From Candidatus Parcubacteria bacterium (GTDB taxonomy: Bacteria; Patescibacteria; ABY1; UBA1558; GWA2-36-10), in contig JABHSK010000002.1 of the NCBI GenBank assembly GCA_018669975.1, positions 1-64,000 of the forward strand: a DNA stretch of 64,000 nt, written 5' to 3'. A program made the position numbers and the translations under genes. How positions within the stretch are numbered: position 1 is the first letter of the stretch; every line of letters starts with the position of its first letter. The notes beneath the pieces are model-generated. The model was not told the origin of the DNA. It worked only from the letters and a program-made list of their open reading frames with translations, and made no database searches. Shown in pieces: positions 1 through 8,448 of the stretch.

Positions 1-141
1 CCAATTTTCCATACCTGGAATGGCAACATTAGGTTTAAACCAAGTCGGATCATCAGCAGCGGCATTAGCCGAAAAAATAATGCTGAAACTTAGCACAAAA
101 GTTATTACTAGTACTAAAGCTGTAATTTTTTTATTTAACAT
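1..141 (-). CDS. Secreted protein, N-terminal part; possible VirB2-like pilin
   Basis: The frame opens at ATG 141 and runs off the left edge, giving 47 residues. Lys-Lys at residues 4-5 is followed by a long hydrophobic stretch and an Ala-Asn-Ala-Ala site, a typical signal peptide. The mature start holds Trp-Phe-Lys-Pro-Asn-Val-Ala-Ile-Pro-Gly-Met. An I-P-G segment just after the signal peptide is common in short VirB2-like pilins beside virB4 in CPR genomes, but the membrane segments that would prove this lie outside the window. It is the last visible gene of secretion block A and follows the propeller gene after a 25-nt gap. The pilin call is inference; a generic exported protein is the alternative. 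Confidence 0.6.
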   Translation of the reverse strand, partial: MLNKKITALVLVITFVLSFSIIFSANAAADDPTWFKPNVAIPGMENW

Positions 142-166
142 AGTTATAACACACTATTACTAATAT

Positions 167-1393
167 TTAATTTAAACGCATACTTTGCAACTTGCCGTCT
201 TGATCTGTAAAATAAAGCAATGACCCATCGTCTGACACAAATAAATTATGAGCTGAATAACCAAGAGACAAACCAACCGGGTTAGCTATTAATGTTTTAG
301 CGCCAGTATTTAAATTTATAGTATAAAAATTATCATTATAACTATTGGCTATTTCTGGATATAGACCAGCTCCCCGAGGTAAGCCCTTAGGTACAGCGCA
401 ATACATTGTTGTGCTACCAGAAAAAGTACACTTATCAGGCCAAGTGGCTAAATTTAAAGATGTTCTATAATTTCCCAAATCACCACTCTCTCCTTGAGCA
501 ATCCATAAGTTAGGTAAATAATCAGTACTTTCATGGTGAACGCTATACACTAAAGATTCTCCGTCAGGAGACCACTCCGAAGTAAATCCAGCTCCTTGAA
601 CTGTAAATGAACTAAAATTTTCCCCATTCAAGCCAATTGGAAAAACCTCCTGCCTTTGCAAATCAATATACTTTCTATATAAGGCTGCTACTTGATTGTC
701 AGGTGAAAAACCAACAGCCACGTCACCTGCCTCGTCTCCTATCGGTTCAATTAATTGCATGCCTGAGCCATCATCGTTGACTGTTATTATCCAATTATTC
801 TCTTCGTTGCCATCCGCATTTATCCATTCAGCTATTAGCTTGCTACTGTTATGATTAAAAGAAAAATCCTGTAACTCAGCTGGCAAAGTCACCTGCTTAT
901 CCGTCTTAAAATTATAAACAATATTTCTTCCATCCGGGTATTCTAAAACAGCCTTATCACCAGAGTTAGCCCAATTAACCTTTGATACATTATAAAATTT
1001 CTTATCTGTTAGTAACTCTCTTTGATTCAAAGAATTTATTGTAAAAAATTGATTCTTATCCTTATCATAATATTGCAAACCACCTGGACTAGTAGTTAAA
1101 CCAGATACTGCAGTGTCTGTTAAAAGATTTACATTGGTAAAACCACCATTGGCTACTTCGGAAATTTGTCCTGTAAAATAATCCTCTATTGGCAAACGTT
1201 CATTGATTACAGCATTCACATTAGATACTACTGTGACATTACCCTCGCCCCCTGGAGGTATAGTACCGGGATCATAATTAGCATCGCCTGGGCCTACTGT
1301 ACCACCTTTAAAAAATACCCAATATAAAGCAAGGGCCATGGCTACTACAAAGACCATGAAAGCTATAATGATCAATAATTTTTTTACATTCAT
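167..1393 (-). CDS. Membrane-anchored PD40/TolB-like beta-propeller protein
   Basis: About 408 aa. An N-terminal hydrophobic anchor (about residues 5-28) precedes a Gly/Pro-rich linker and a soluble domain. The domain has PD40-type blade motifs such as WSPDGESLVYS and FSPDNQVAALY, and near the C-terminus SDDGSLLYFTDQDG. PD40 and WD40-like propellers are protein-binding scaffolds; no catalytic residues can be assigned. The protein probably sits outside the membrane. I chose ATG 1393 over an in-frame TTG at 1411, because the ATG directly precedes the Lys-Lys-hydrophobic anchor. It lies in the virB4/prgI block, so a structural or accessory role in the secretion machine is inferred. Confidence 0.7.
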   Translation of the reverse strand: MNVKKLLIIIAFMVFVVAMALALYWVFFKGGTVGPGDANYDPGTIPPGGEGNVTVVSNVNAVINERLPIEDYFTGQISEVANGGFTNVNLLTDTAVSGLTTSPGGLQYYDKDKNQFFTINSLNQRELLTDKKFYNVSKVNWANSGDKAVLEYPDGRNIVYNFKTDKQVTLPAELQDFSFNHNSSKLIAEWINADGNEENNWIITVNDDGSGMQLIEPIGDEAGDVAVGFSPDNQVAALYRKYIDLQRQEVFPIGLNGENFSSFTVQGAGFTSEWSPDGESLVYSVHHESTDYLPNLWIAQGESGDLGNYRTSLNLATWPDKCTFSGSTTMYCAVPKGLPRGAGLYPEIANSYNDNFYTINLNTGAKTLIANPVGLSLGYSAHNLFVSDDGSLLYFTDQDGKLQSMRLN

Positions 1394-1423
1394 TCTATTA
1401 GAAATTAACAACTAATAAACTTA

Positions 1424-1843
1424 TTAAAAATCTGGCCAAAACCTCTTAACCCAGTCTAGGGCAGCATTCAAAGCCACAATGGACGACTGCCACGGATCTG
1501 CCAATAATTGTAATATCAATGCTACAGCAACTATAGCAGCAAATATCAACAATGACAGACATCCCCATATCAATATTTCAACCAATGACAACTTAGGAAC
1601 TAGTTTTGACTCTAATAAATTACCAATAAAAAACTGGATAGTCATGATTATATAGCTAATAATCAATCCTACTATACTAGCTGCTGCTGCACCGCTGACA
1701 AGCCTTAATGTTAGCTTACTAGCTGCCTTTTTAACTACTTTTTGTGTGGCTTCTTTGGCTTTTTTCTTCACCATTTCCTGAGCCTTCTCCTGAGCTTCGC
1801 GTTTAGCAGCTGCTAACTTACGTTTGGATTCCTGTTCCGCCAT
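1424..1843 (-). CDS. Small membrane protein with Lys/Ala-rich coiled-coil N-terminus
   Basis: 139 aa. Residues 1-45 are dense in Lys, Glu and Ala and look like a cytoplasmic amphipathic helix or coiled coil. Two hydrophobic segments follow (about 50-75 and 85-112), then a short tail rich in aromatic residues. No family is recognised. It sits between the propeller gene and a 184-aa anchored protein in block A, with gaps under 35 nt, so it is probably co-transcribed with virB4. It may be a small inner-membrane subunit of that machine; this rests only on position and topology. Confidence 0.6.
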   Translation of the reverse strand: MAEQESKRKLAAAKREAQEKAQEMVKKKAKEATQKVVKKAASKLTLRLVSGAAAASIVGLIISYIIMTIQFFIGNLLESKLVPKLSLVEILIWGCLSLLIFAAIVAVALILQLLADPWQSSIVALNAALDWVKRFWPDF

Positions 1844-1855
1844 AAATACAAAATT

Positions 1856-2410
1856 TTATAAAGCGTCTTGCCAATAAGCTCCATCTACCAACCATTCATT
1901 ATCAGGTTTTATTAAAATCATTTTTATATCTTGATAATAAACATTACGATCATTCTCTACCCTCTGAGTACCGACTAACACCTCTGCGTCCGAATCACTC
2001 ACAGATAAAATTTCCGCTGAAAGACTTTTGGTGGAAAGTCCCAAAAACTCACTTGGATTATAATCAATCTCAATCCCCTGCAAGTAGCCTTGCATTCTGA
2101 TCGTACTCAAAGGTAGTAATTCTTCCAAATTTTTACCTGGGTTATCAGTGGACCAACTACCGAATCTCTCTGCAAAATTTTTAGCCAAATTTACTACATC
2201 AAACTCTGTATTTGTCTGAGCTGGTGGTAAATCGGGATCATATTGAATATTGGCGCTAGGTATTGGAATTTCTATGCCCTCATTAGTTAATCCTTGATCA
2301 CCTGGTTTTCTAATGAGGTCCGAACCTTTCAGCAACCACAATAAAAGGCCTAAAATAACCAAGAGTATAATAGTGCCCCAAATGATTTTTTTCTTTTTGT
2401 CTTTATCCAT
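1856..2410 (-). CDS. Single-pass membrane protein of the secretion block
   Basis: 184 aa. Residues 1-8 are Lys/Asp-rich, a transmembrane helix spans about 9-27, and a Pro-rich linker leads to a soluble domain (about 65-184). That domain has an alternating strand pattern ending in WLVDGAYW. The topology (short basic cytoplasmic tail, one helix, compact outer domain) resembles small VirB8/NTF2-like subunits of type IV secretion systems, but I see no diagnostic motif and do not assign it. It is downstream of virB4 with a 61-nt gap. Confidence 0.6.
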   Translation of the reverse strand: MDKDKKKKIIWGTIILLVILGLLLWLLKGSDLIRKPGDQGLTNEGIEIPIPSANIQYDPDLPPAQTNTEFDVVNLAKNFAERFGSWSTDNPGKNLEELLPLSTIRMQGYLQGIEIDYNPSEFLGLSTKSLSAEILSVSDSDAEVLVGTQRVENDRNVYYQDIKMILIKPDNEWLVDGAYWQDAL

Positions 2411-2471
2411 AATATTTGCCTTATTAAAATTCTTTAATTATATAACGCCCTGTGACGTCTAATAAAACGAT

Positions 2472-4391
2472 TTATTTGCCCCCTGCCTCTGCTTCAGCTA
2501 TCATGGCCTCCTCAAACTCCTTTTTAGCTTCTTCAATTTCTAACAATTGTCGTGGATCAGAGGTAATGATCTGATGTTCTGCATAGGATGCTTGAATTTT
2601 AATAGCAGCATGCTTAGAGCCAGCAAAAAATATACCTTCACCCAAGCCTGATTCTAGTAGTAAGTATTTCTCACCATCCGTCAACATGAAAGTTTCTTGA
2701 ATCAAATTTATTGAGGCTGGTGACTGTTTAAGCAATAACTGCACAGAAGAGTTGGTGACAATGGCCTTACCAAAAGTAGAGCTTAAAAAGTCATTTACAT
2801 CTTGGGTAATAGTAGTCACTCCCAAATAATATTTCCTACAACGCTTAACCAAGGCGAACATAAACTTAGCACTATCTTCGTGCCTCATCATAATCCATGC
2901 CTCATCGACAACTAACATTCTTCTCTTCATTTCGCTACGAATGATATTCCAGATATAATTTATAATTACATACATACCAATAGGCCTCAACTCGTCTTCT
3001 AGATCTCTAATACTAAAAATAACTAATTGATTATCAACCTGTATATTTGTTGGGCTATTAAATAAACCTGAGAAAGTACCCTCTGTATACTTCTTAATAC
3101 GTAATGCCATGTCTTCACCACCCTCCATACTCATCAATACATCTTCTAGGTCTGACATAATAGGAGGCTCTATATTGGCCAGGTCACTAGCTGGCGTAAT
3201 ATCTTTTTTAGCGTATGTTTCTAATAGCGCTCTATCTAGCAATGAATCTTCTATGTTGGTAATTTCACCTATCATCAATCTAATCAAGCCCTTTAAGGTA
3301 ATAACCGCACTCCTTAATATATCCTCAGGCTTAGAGTCACCGCCAATCCCCCTAGGTAAATCAAATGGGTTCAACTTACTCTCTGAATTTAGAGATACGT
3401 TTATATAAGCTGCGCTAACAGCATCAGCTAGATGTTTATATTCATTTTCTGGATCAATAATAATAACATCTGCTCCTAGCATCAATGAGCGTAACACCTC
3501 TAATTTAACTGCATAACTTTTACCAGCACCAGAAGTAGCAAACACTACCATATTAGCATTTTGCAAGCTGAATCTATCAAATAAAATCAAACTATTATTA
3601 TGCCTATTAATTCCATATAGTATACCGTTATCTGAAGTTAATTCAGAAGACACAAATGGAAATGAAGAAGCAATTGGCGAACTGTTCATATTAGTAGTAA
3701 TAGCCAGTTCATCATTACCTAAAGGTAAGGTAGAATTAAACCCTTGCTCAGCTTGAAATAACGCCTTCTTTGAATAAATAAGCTGCATACCTAATAAATT
3801 TTCTATCCTGTCAGTATCCAATTCTAGCTCTGCCCTATCTTTAGAATAAATAGTGACGTATAAGGCAAACTGGAAGAACCTTTCTGTCCCCTGACTCAAA
3901 GCATCCCTTAGACCTTCTATATCACGCAAAGCAGTCTCTGCGATTGGATCACGAGGTGCTCCTTTTTCATGGTCAGACATAATCTGAGCTTCCATAGTAC
4001 CCACCTTATTCCTTAGTTGTTTAAGCACCACCTGGATATCCATTGGATAAAAGAACATGGCAATATCCAAAACTAAACTCTCATTGATAATAGGCGCAAA
4101 CCAACCAATAGTCACGTAACGCGGATAGGTCATTACAAATAAAGTGCGGACATAAACATCGTTCAATAAAATAAAATCTCTGTCCACTTTGAATGCAGAT
4201 GGCGAAATAATATCTCTAACAGATACTATGCCCTCCATAAAAACCTTCTCTGCTTCAAGAAGTTTTTTATCTTTAACTATAACCTCTTTATCAGCCTGCT
4301 CATTTTTTCTAAGCGCCTCTTCTTGTTCCAACTTGGTCATATCTCGTTTTTGAGGCTCGGCTGCTTGTTTTATTTTTTTGAATCCAAACAT
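2472..4391 (-). CDS. VirB4/TraC-like type IV secretion ATPase, main part
   Basis: 639 aa. VirB4 ATPases energise pilus assembly and substrate transfer at the inner membrane. Visible motifs are Walker A, ATSGAGKSYAV (about residue 287), followed by VIIIDPENEYKHLA, and Walker B, MLVVDEAWIMM (about 494). A Q-D-V-N-D-F segment and a C-terminal coiled region follow. The N-terminal 100 residues hold the conserved block ISPSAFKVDRDFILLND...FVMTYPRYVTIGWFAPII typical of the CPR/Gram-positive form. The start overlaps the stop of the preceding gene as TAATG, which implies translational coupling. The N-terminal TraC-like domain is encoded separately by that gene, so the ATPase is effectively split in two. 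Confidence 0.92.
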   Translation of the reverse strand: MFGFKKIKQAAEPQKRDMTKLEQEEALRKNEQADKEVIVKDKKLLEAEKVFMEGIVSVRDIISPSAFKVDRDFILLNDVYVRTLFVMTYPRYVTIGWFAPIINESLVLDIAMFFYPMDIQVVLKQLRNKVGTMEAQIMSDHEKGAPRDPIAETALRDIEGLRDALSQGTERFFQFALYVTIYSKDRAELELDTDRIENLLGMQLIYSKKALFQAEQGFNSTLPLGNDELAITTNMNSSPIASSFPFVSSELTSDNGILYGINRHNNSLILFDRFSLQNANMVVFATSGAGKSYAVKLEVLRSLMLGADVIIIDPENEYKHLADAVSAAYINVSLNSESKLNPFDLPRGIGGDSKPEDILRSAVITLKGLIRLMIGEITNIEDSLLDRALLETYAKKDITPASDLANIEPPIMSDLEDVLMSMEGGEDMALRIKKYTEGTFSGLFNSPTNIQVDNQLVIFSIRDLEDELRPIGMYVIINYIWNIIRSEMKRRMLVVDEAWIMMRHEDSAKFMFALVKRCRKYYLGVTTITQDVNDFLSSTFGKAIVTNSSVQLLLKQSPASINLIQETFMLTDGEKYLLLESGLGEGIFFAGSKHAAIKIQASYAEHQIITSDPRQLLEIEEAKKEFEEAMIAEAEAGGK

Positions 4392-5071
4392 TATGTCTCT
4401 ATTCTTAATTTATTTACATCTTCCAAAGGTTGCCTTTGGAATAAATCAGGATTATAACTATTATAATACAATTCTATTAGAGCCTGTGTGCTCAATCTTT
4501 GGGTTCTTAAACCCAGACTACCTAAACCGCTACCTACAAAATCACATCTCTTATTTAATTGCCCTGAAAACTCTTCAAAACGCTTACGGCTCAACTGTAC
4601 CACCTTGGCTGTAGAAAAGACTGAGCCCAGTCTATCAAAGAAACCTTTTTTCTTATCACTCACTGGTATGTATGGGACAATCATGTAAAATTTCTTACTC
4701 ATGATTTTTTCCAGAGTCAACAATTCTCCTACAAAAATTCTATAATCAGCTGTTTGCATTCTCAGCAGTTCATTTGTTTGTTCTTTTTCTACTTTTCTCA
4801 ACCTTTCCATATACTCATCAATGTTCAGGGGACGAGATTGAACAATCACTTGAATAGGATAATTAAAGGTATTTAAAAAACTCACATAACCACCAATAAT
4901 TGCCTTTTGCTCATCTTCTGACTTCAGATCAAAATTAATAGAAGCTACTAGTAATACACCTCTAACACTTCCGTCATTCAAAACAACCATATCATCGCGT
5001 ATTTCAGCTATATCTAAATATTTTTGAGTTGATGTGGCTGGCCTATTACCAGCTAATTTTTTATTTTTCAT
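4391..5071 (-). CDS. TraC/VirB4 N-terminal-domain protein
   Basis: 226 aa. It starts with a basic tail and then reads YLDIAEIRDDMVVLNDGSVR...INFDLKSEDEQKAIIGGYVSFLN. This pattern matches the N-terminal VirB4/TraC domain that in CPR and Gram-positive conjugation loci is often a separate protein upstream of the ATPase. It has no Walker motif. Lys-rich segments about residues 125-150 may contact membrane or ATPase. It is coupled to the ATPase gene by a 1-nt TAATG overlap and begins 6 nt after prgI. Its role is inferred to be assembling with the 639-aa ATPase and the PrgI membrane protein. Confidence 0.8.
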   Translation of the reverse strand: MKNKKLAGNRPATSTQKYLDIAEIRDDMVVLNDGSVRGVLLVASINFDLKSEDEQKAIIGGYVSFLNTFNYPIQVIVQSRPLNIDEYMERLRKVEKEQTNELLRMQTADYRIFVGELLTLEKIMSKKFYMIVPYIPVSDKKKGFFDRLGSVFSTAKVVQLSRKRFEEFSGQLNKRCDFVGSGLGSLGLRTQRLSTQALIELYYNSYNPDLFQRQPLEDVNKLRIET

Positions 5072-5077
5072 AGTATT

Positions 5078-5548
5078 TTATTTTTCGCTATAAACAGCAT
5101 TATTTTCTTCATTAGCGTCCTTCTCCCCTTTAAAAACACCCCCCGTGTCTATGATTAGGGATAATTCTGATAATTTTTTACTGGGCACAATAGCCTTTTT
5201 AGCTATCAATGCTTCTGGCTTAATATCTTCATTTTTTGATTTATGTTTTTCAATTCTTATATATTCTTTACGCCAAATTCTTATTTTTGGTTTTTTAAAA
5301 GTTGTTTCTACAAAATTTAAAGCAAAAATATGAAACGGTGCGCCATTTATCTTCACAAAAGCAAATACAAGCACCAAAATAGAAGTGATAGTTGTCTCAA
5401 ATAGAAATAAACTAAAATCCGCTAATTTATAAGCTAAAAAAATTACAACTCCACCAGCTATTATAATAACAAACTGCCGGACAGTAATTGGACCCCAAAT
5501 TTTATCCTCAGCATCAATAAATTGTGGAACAATAAATTTGTCCTCCAT
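5078..5548 (-). CDS. PrgI family membrane protein
   Basis: 156 aa. The N-terminus reads KFIVPQFIDAEDKIWGPITVRQFVII, the hallmark start of PrgI family proteins (a short N-terminal domain, then two close transmembrane helices, here about residues 26-70). A basic segment FKKPKIRIWRKEY and a charged tail of about 50 residues follow. PrgI proteins pair with VirB4 ATPases in type IV secretion or conjugation loci and occupy the VirB3 position; the downstream gene pair fits exactly. Spacing is 2 nt to the preceding gene and 6 nt to the next, so this is a tight operon. Confidence 0.88.
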   Translation of the reverse strand: MEDKFIVPQFIDAEDKIWGPITVRQFVIIIAGGVVIFLAYKLADFSLFLFETTITSILVLVFAFVKINGAPFHIFALNFVETTFKKPKIRIWRKEYIRIEKHKSKNEDIKPEALIAKKAIVPSKKLSELSLIIDTGGVFKGEKDANEENNAVYSEK

Positions 5549-5550
5549 AT

Positions 5551-7038
5551 TTAAAACCTTAATTTTTTATTCAAATCTGAAATAGCTGTAAATTCTTCAA
5601 TGGTCAACACCGACTTATCTTTTGATTTATAGTCTTCTATTAAATTAGCCACTTCCTTACCTTGAATCATGCTCTCTTGGCCAAGTTCCAAATATATTTT
5701 ATACACCTGGCTATTCCTCCAGGCCTCAATACCCTGCGCTTTTTTAGTAAAAGAATCTTTTTCTAATACATTAATTTTATCCAAAATCTTGTCTACCCTA
5801 TCCTGTACAACATCGCCAAAACGACGAAAGTTGTCCAAAGTTAAAGCCTCTAATTCTTGCACTGGCCCAGTCAACTCATGCTGCACGGGTGAAGCCTGTG
5901 GTACAGATTTCAATGTTGGCTCTGGCGTAGGTTTTGGTTTGGTAACTACATCAGAAATTTGCTTTTTATCAAGTGCGCTGGGTCTAAAAACCTTGGGTAA
6001 GGGCTCTAAACTTTTTTCAACTACCTCTGGTATATTTTTTGGTTTAACTTCAGGCTTTGGTTTAACTTCAGGCTTTGGTTTAACTTCAGGCTTTGGTTTA
6101 ACTTCAGGCTTTGGTTTAACTTCAGGCTTTGGTTTAACTTGTTTTTCCACCTGAACAATCCCCTTCTTCTTTTCTCCTTCCTTGATTAACTCCACTTCTT
6201 TAACAGTCTCTATTTTTTCTTCAATTTTTGGTTGCTTTGGAAGAACAATAGGCTCTATTTCAACCTTTGTTTTTACCTGTTTAGATGCTATGGGAGGTTG
6301 CTGACTAGGCACGGGCTCAAAGGATGACTTCATTTCCTTAAGAGCTTTTTTTACCTCTTCTTGCGCAGAAGCATCTTCTCCGTCCCCATCTTCAAGCTCT
6401 ATTCTGCCTCCTGGCTCTACAATTGTATCAACCATCGCAGCTTGCCTGACCACTAAACCACCCACTGAAAATAGTTTATTTTTTATACCTTTAACGATAG
6501 ATAAAATATTATCGACAATATCCTTATCTAAGGATTTGTTATCCACAGATACCTTAATATACAGCAACTCTCTAACTACTATAGCGCTTTTTCGATCACG
6601 AAAAAAATCATAAAGAATGTCAGTAAATTTCTGTCTATTCACCTCATTAAGCTTCAGATCCTGCTTTTCTATAATCTTATTGACGATTTTATCAATGCTA
6701 TATTTTTTACTATCGTCTTTTGGTAATACCTTAGCCAGCTCGTCAAGCTGTTGCTTGTCGTCAGGATGAAAGACTAATTCAGCTGTACTATCAGCCCTAC
6801 CACCAACATACTCAATTGGCGCAAAACTATCATCCAATGGCGCTGTATTTATACTCGGAGTGTTAACAACACGTTGTTTATCCTCCTCTTTTTTCGGTAT
6901 CGGAGTCAATGTAGAACCATCACCTTTTTTCGGCCCGCTTTGTTTCAAAGGATGCAATTTTCCACCTTGATCTTTTATCAACAAATTATCAGCCCAATTA
7001 TCTTTAGTTAATATACTTTTATCGTTAGATGTCACCAT
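5551..7038 (-). CDS. Soluble Pro/Lys-repeat protein heading secretion block A
   Basis: 495 aa, no signal peptide or membrane segment. The N-terminal third is polar. Residues about 95-200 look folded (YSIDKIVNKIIEKQDLKLNEVN onward). A long Pro/Lys/Glu/Val linker follows, including five exact KPKPEV units (about residues 303-333), then a helical C-terminal domain (about 395-495) with VQDRVDKILDKINVLEKD. No family is recognised. As the first gene of the virB4/prgI operon, it may be a cytoplasmic scaffold or substrate adaptor; the linker gives long reach between two folded ends. Function unknown. Confidence 0.7.
   Translation of the reverse strand: MVTSNDKSILTKDNWADNLLIKDQGGKLHPLKQSGPKKGDGSTLTPIPKKEEDKQRVVNTPSINTAPLDDSFAPIEYVGGRADSTAELVFHPDDKQQLDELAKVLPKDDSKKYSIDKIVNKIIEKQDLKLNEVNRQKFTDILYDFFRDRKSAIVVRELLYIKVSVDNKSLDKDIVDNILSIVKGIKNKLFSVGGLVVRQAAMVDTIVEPGGRIELEDGDGEDASAQEEVKKALKEMKSSFEPVPSQQPPIASKQVKTKVEIEPIVLPKQPKIEEKIETVKEVELIKEGEKKKGIVQVEKQVKPKPEVKPKPEVKPKPEVKPKPEVKPKPEVKPKNIPEVVEKSLEPLPKVFRPSALDKKQISDVVTKPKPTPEPTLKSVPQASPVQHELTGPVQELEALTLDNFRRFGDVVQDRVDKILDKINVLEKDSFTKKAQGIEAWRNSQVYKIYLELGQESMIQGKEVANLIEDYKSKDKSVLTIEEFTAISDLNKKLRF
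6041..6136 (-). repeat. 18-bp coding tandem repeat (KPKPEV units)
   Basis: Five identical 18-bp copies of GGTTTAACTTCAGGCTTT (plus strand) run from 6041 to 6130, with a partial sixth copy. They encode K-P-K-P-E-V repeats in the 495-aa protein. Identity at the DNA level implies recent slippage, so copy number is likely to vary between strains. This is coding repeat, not CRISPR. Confidence 0.95.
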
Positions 7039-7061
7039 GTTTTTATAGATTTTATATATTA

Positions 7062-7076
7062 TATTATAACATATTT
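7062..7076 (-). promoter_or_regulatory. Extended -10 promoter of secretion block A
   Basis: On the minus strand AAATATGTTATAATA contains TGT-TATAAT, an extended -10 (TGN immediately upstream of TATAAT). The hexamer ends 25 nt before ATG 7038. No -35 matching TTGACA is seen at the right distance. The same 15 nt occur at 23388-23402 at nearly the same distance from the first gene of block B. Confidence 0.65.
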
Positions 7077-7104
7077 AGTGCGACATAGCCAATGATATTA
7101 AGTG

Positions 7105-7140
7105 ATCAAAAAACCGCCCCCACTTAGTGGGGGCGGTTTA
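7105..7140 (-). terminator. Rho-independent terminator after efp
   Basis: A stem of about 13 bp (AAACCGCCCCCAC with GTGGGGGCGGTTT) and a minimal loop, followed on the minus strand by six T residues. It closes the rpsF-ssb-rpsR-efp operon and isolates it from secretion block A. Confidence 0.9.
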
Positions 7141-7151
7141 AATAAATAAAA

Positions 7152-7709
7152 TTAAATTCTTTCTACATAATCACCTGTTTCTGTATTAATAACTACTTTG
7201 TCACCCGTTTTTATAAACAATGGAGTTCTAATTTCTACACCTGTCTCCAAAATCACTGTCTTGGTAGCAGCGCCGGCAGAATTTCCTTTTACTCCATCAG
7301 GAGCTGAACTAACCTCTAAGGTAATTTTAGTTGGCAAAGCTACAGATACTGGCTTTTCATTAAAAATCAATACATCAACCTGCTGTCCTTCTTTAAAATA
7401 TTTAACCATGTCTCCCAAATCATCCCGATTAAACTGAAACTGTTCAAAGTCCTCATTGTCCATAAAGAAAAAATCATTATCTTGTTCATACAAAAAATTA
7501 GCCTTACGTCTTGCCATGTCGGCTTCTTCTATATTGTCTGAACCTGAAAAAGTTTTTTCTAAGGTAGAACCACTGATTAAATTTTTTAGTTTCGTTTTTA
7601 CTACAGCACCACCTCGAGCCACTTTGATATGTTGAGTAAACACTATCTGGTATGGCTCATCATTAATGGAAATTACTGTACCTAAACGCAAATCACCGAA
7701 AGACAACAT
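7152..7709 (-). CDS. efp: Elongation factor P
   Basis: 185 aa, the usual EF-P length. EF-P binds between the ribosomal P and E sites and relieves stalling at polyproline. Start MLSFGDLRLGTVISINDEPYQIV and the loop HIKVARGGAVVKTKLKNLISG match KOW domain I; the loop reads K-V-A-R-G-G-A, where the modifiable Lys or Arg normally sits. Two OB-fold-like segments follow, ending GVEIRTPLFIKTGDKVVINTETGDYVERI. It begins 2 nt downstream of rpsR, so it is part of the S6 operon in the place where rplI is usual. The Pro-rich proteins in this window are likely clients. Confidence 0.96.
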   Translation of the reverse strand: MLSFGDLRLGTVISINDEPYQIVFTQHIKVARGGAVVKTKLKNLISGSTLEKTFSGSDNIEEADMARRKANFLYEQDNDFFFMDNEDFEQFQFNRDDLGDMVKYFKEGQQVDVLIFNEKPVSVALPTKITLEVSSAPDGVKGNSAGAATKTVILETGVEIRTPLFIKTGDKVVINTETGDYVERI

Positions 7710-7711
7710 GA

Positions 7712-7930
7712 TTATTTAGATGAAAAAGGCAATAGAGCCATAAAACGGGCCCTCTTTATAGCCTGAGACAATTTTCTTTGGTGTTTTGAACAGGCTCCAC
7801 TTCTTCTCTTTGGCACAATTTTACCGTATGAAGAGGTAAATTTTTGTAATTGTTGCCAACTCTTGTAATCAATGTATGAAATATCATTCACACAAAAATG
7901 ACAATATTTAGTTATGTGCTTCTTATGCAT
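7712..7930 (-). CDS. rpsR: 30S ribosomal protein bS18
   Basis: 72 aa. It contains ISYIDYKSWQQLQKFTSSYGKIVPKRRSGACSKHQRKLSQAIKRAR, the S18 core including the KI.PRR.G and H-Q-R-L..AIKRAR signatures. S18 dimerises with S6 on the small-subunit platform. The N-terminus carries C-H-F-C and the core one more Cys, compatible with an unusual metal site. Its position between ssb and efp fits the classic rpsF-ssb-rpsR order. Confidence 0.96.
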   Translation of the reverse strand: MHKKHITKYCHFCVNDISYIDYKSWQQLQKFTSSYGKIVPKRRSGACSKHQRKLSQAIKRARFMALLPFSSK

Positions 7931-7953
7931 ATTAAAATTATTTTATTGGTCTA

Positions 7954-8424
7954 TTAAAATGGAATATCCTCGATACTGATCTCTTCTTCACCACCACCAG
8001 AAGATTCCTTCTTTGCTTGTGGTTCTGGCTGAGAAAAATCATCCTGTTTTTTACTAAAACCTGGTTGATTCTCATAACTAGAGTCGCCGGTAGACCCAGC
8101 CCTATCTAGCATAATCATATTTTCAGTGATAATCTCTGTGCGATATTTCTTAACTCCACTAGGATCATCCCATGATCTGGTTTGCAAACGACCTTCTATA
8201 TAAACCTTGCTCCCCTTTTTCAAATATTGATTACTAATCTCAGCTAAGCGTCGCCAAGCAACGATATTGTGAAACTCAACTTTTTCCTGTTTCTGACCGC
8301 TCTGATCTTTCCAAACAAGATTGGTAGCCACAGAAAATGAAGTAACATTCTGACCATTGCCTGTAGCACGCATTTCTGGATCACGCACAACATTTCCAAT
8401 GACCATAGCTTTGTTTAAATTCAT
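7954..8424 (-). CDS. ssb: Single-stranded DNA-binding protein
   Basis: 156 aa with an OB fold in residues 1-105 (MNLNKAMVIGNVVRDPEMRATGNGQNVTSFSVATN; EFHNIVAWRRLAEISNQYLKKGSKVYIEGRLQTRSW). A flexible Gln/Ser/Gly linker leads to an acidic C-terminal tip, ISIEDIPF, which in SSBs recruits replication and repair enzymes. It lies between rpsF and rpsR with gaps of about 24 nt. Confidence 0.97.
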   Translation of the reverse strand: MNLNKAMVIGNVVRDPEMRATGNGQNVTSFSVATNLVWKDQSGQKQEKVEFHNIVAWRRLAEISNQYLKKGSKVYIEGRLQTRSWDDPSGVKKYRTEIITENMIMLDRAGSTGDSSYENQPGFSKKQDDFSQPEPQAKKESSGGGEEEISIEDIPF

Positions 8425-8448
8425 AGTGTTAATTTAGTTTTTGAACAA

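Noticed and set aside
6041..6136. Possible CRISPR array
   Set aside because: The 18-bp units are directly adjacent without spacers and are in frame with a protein repeat.
5669..6154. 161-aa plus-strand frame over the repeat region
   Set aside because: It is the antisense reading of the KPKPEV repeat in a well-supported minus-strand gene.
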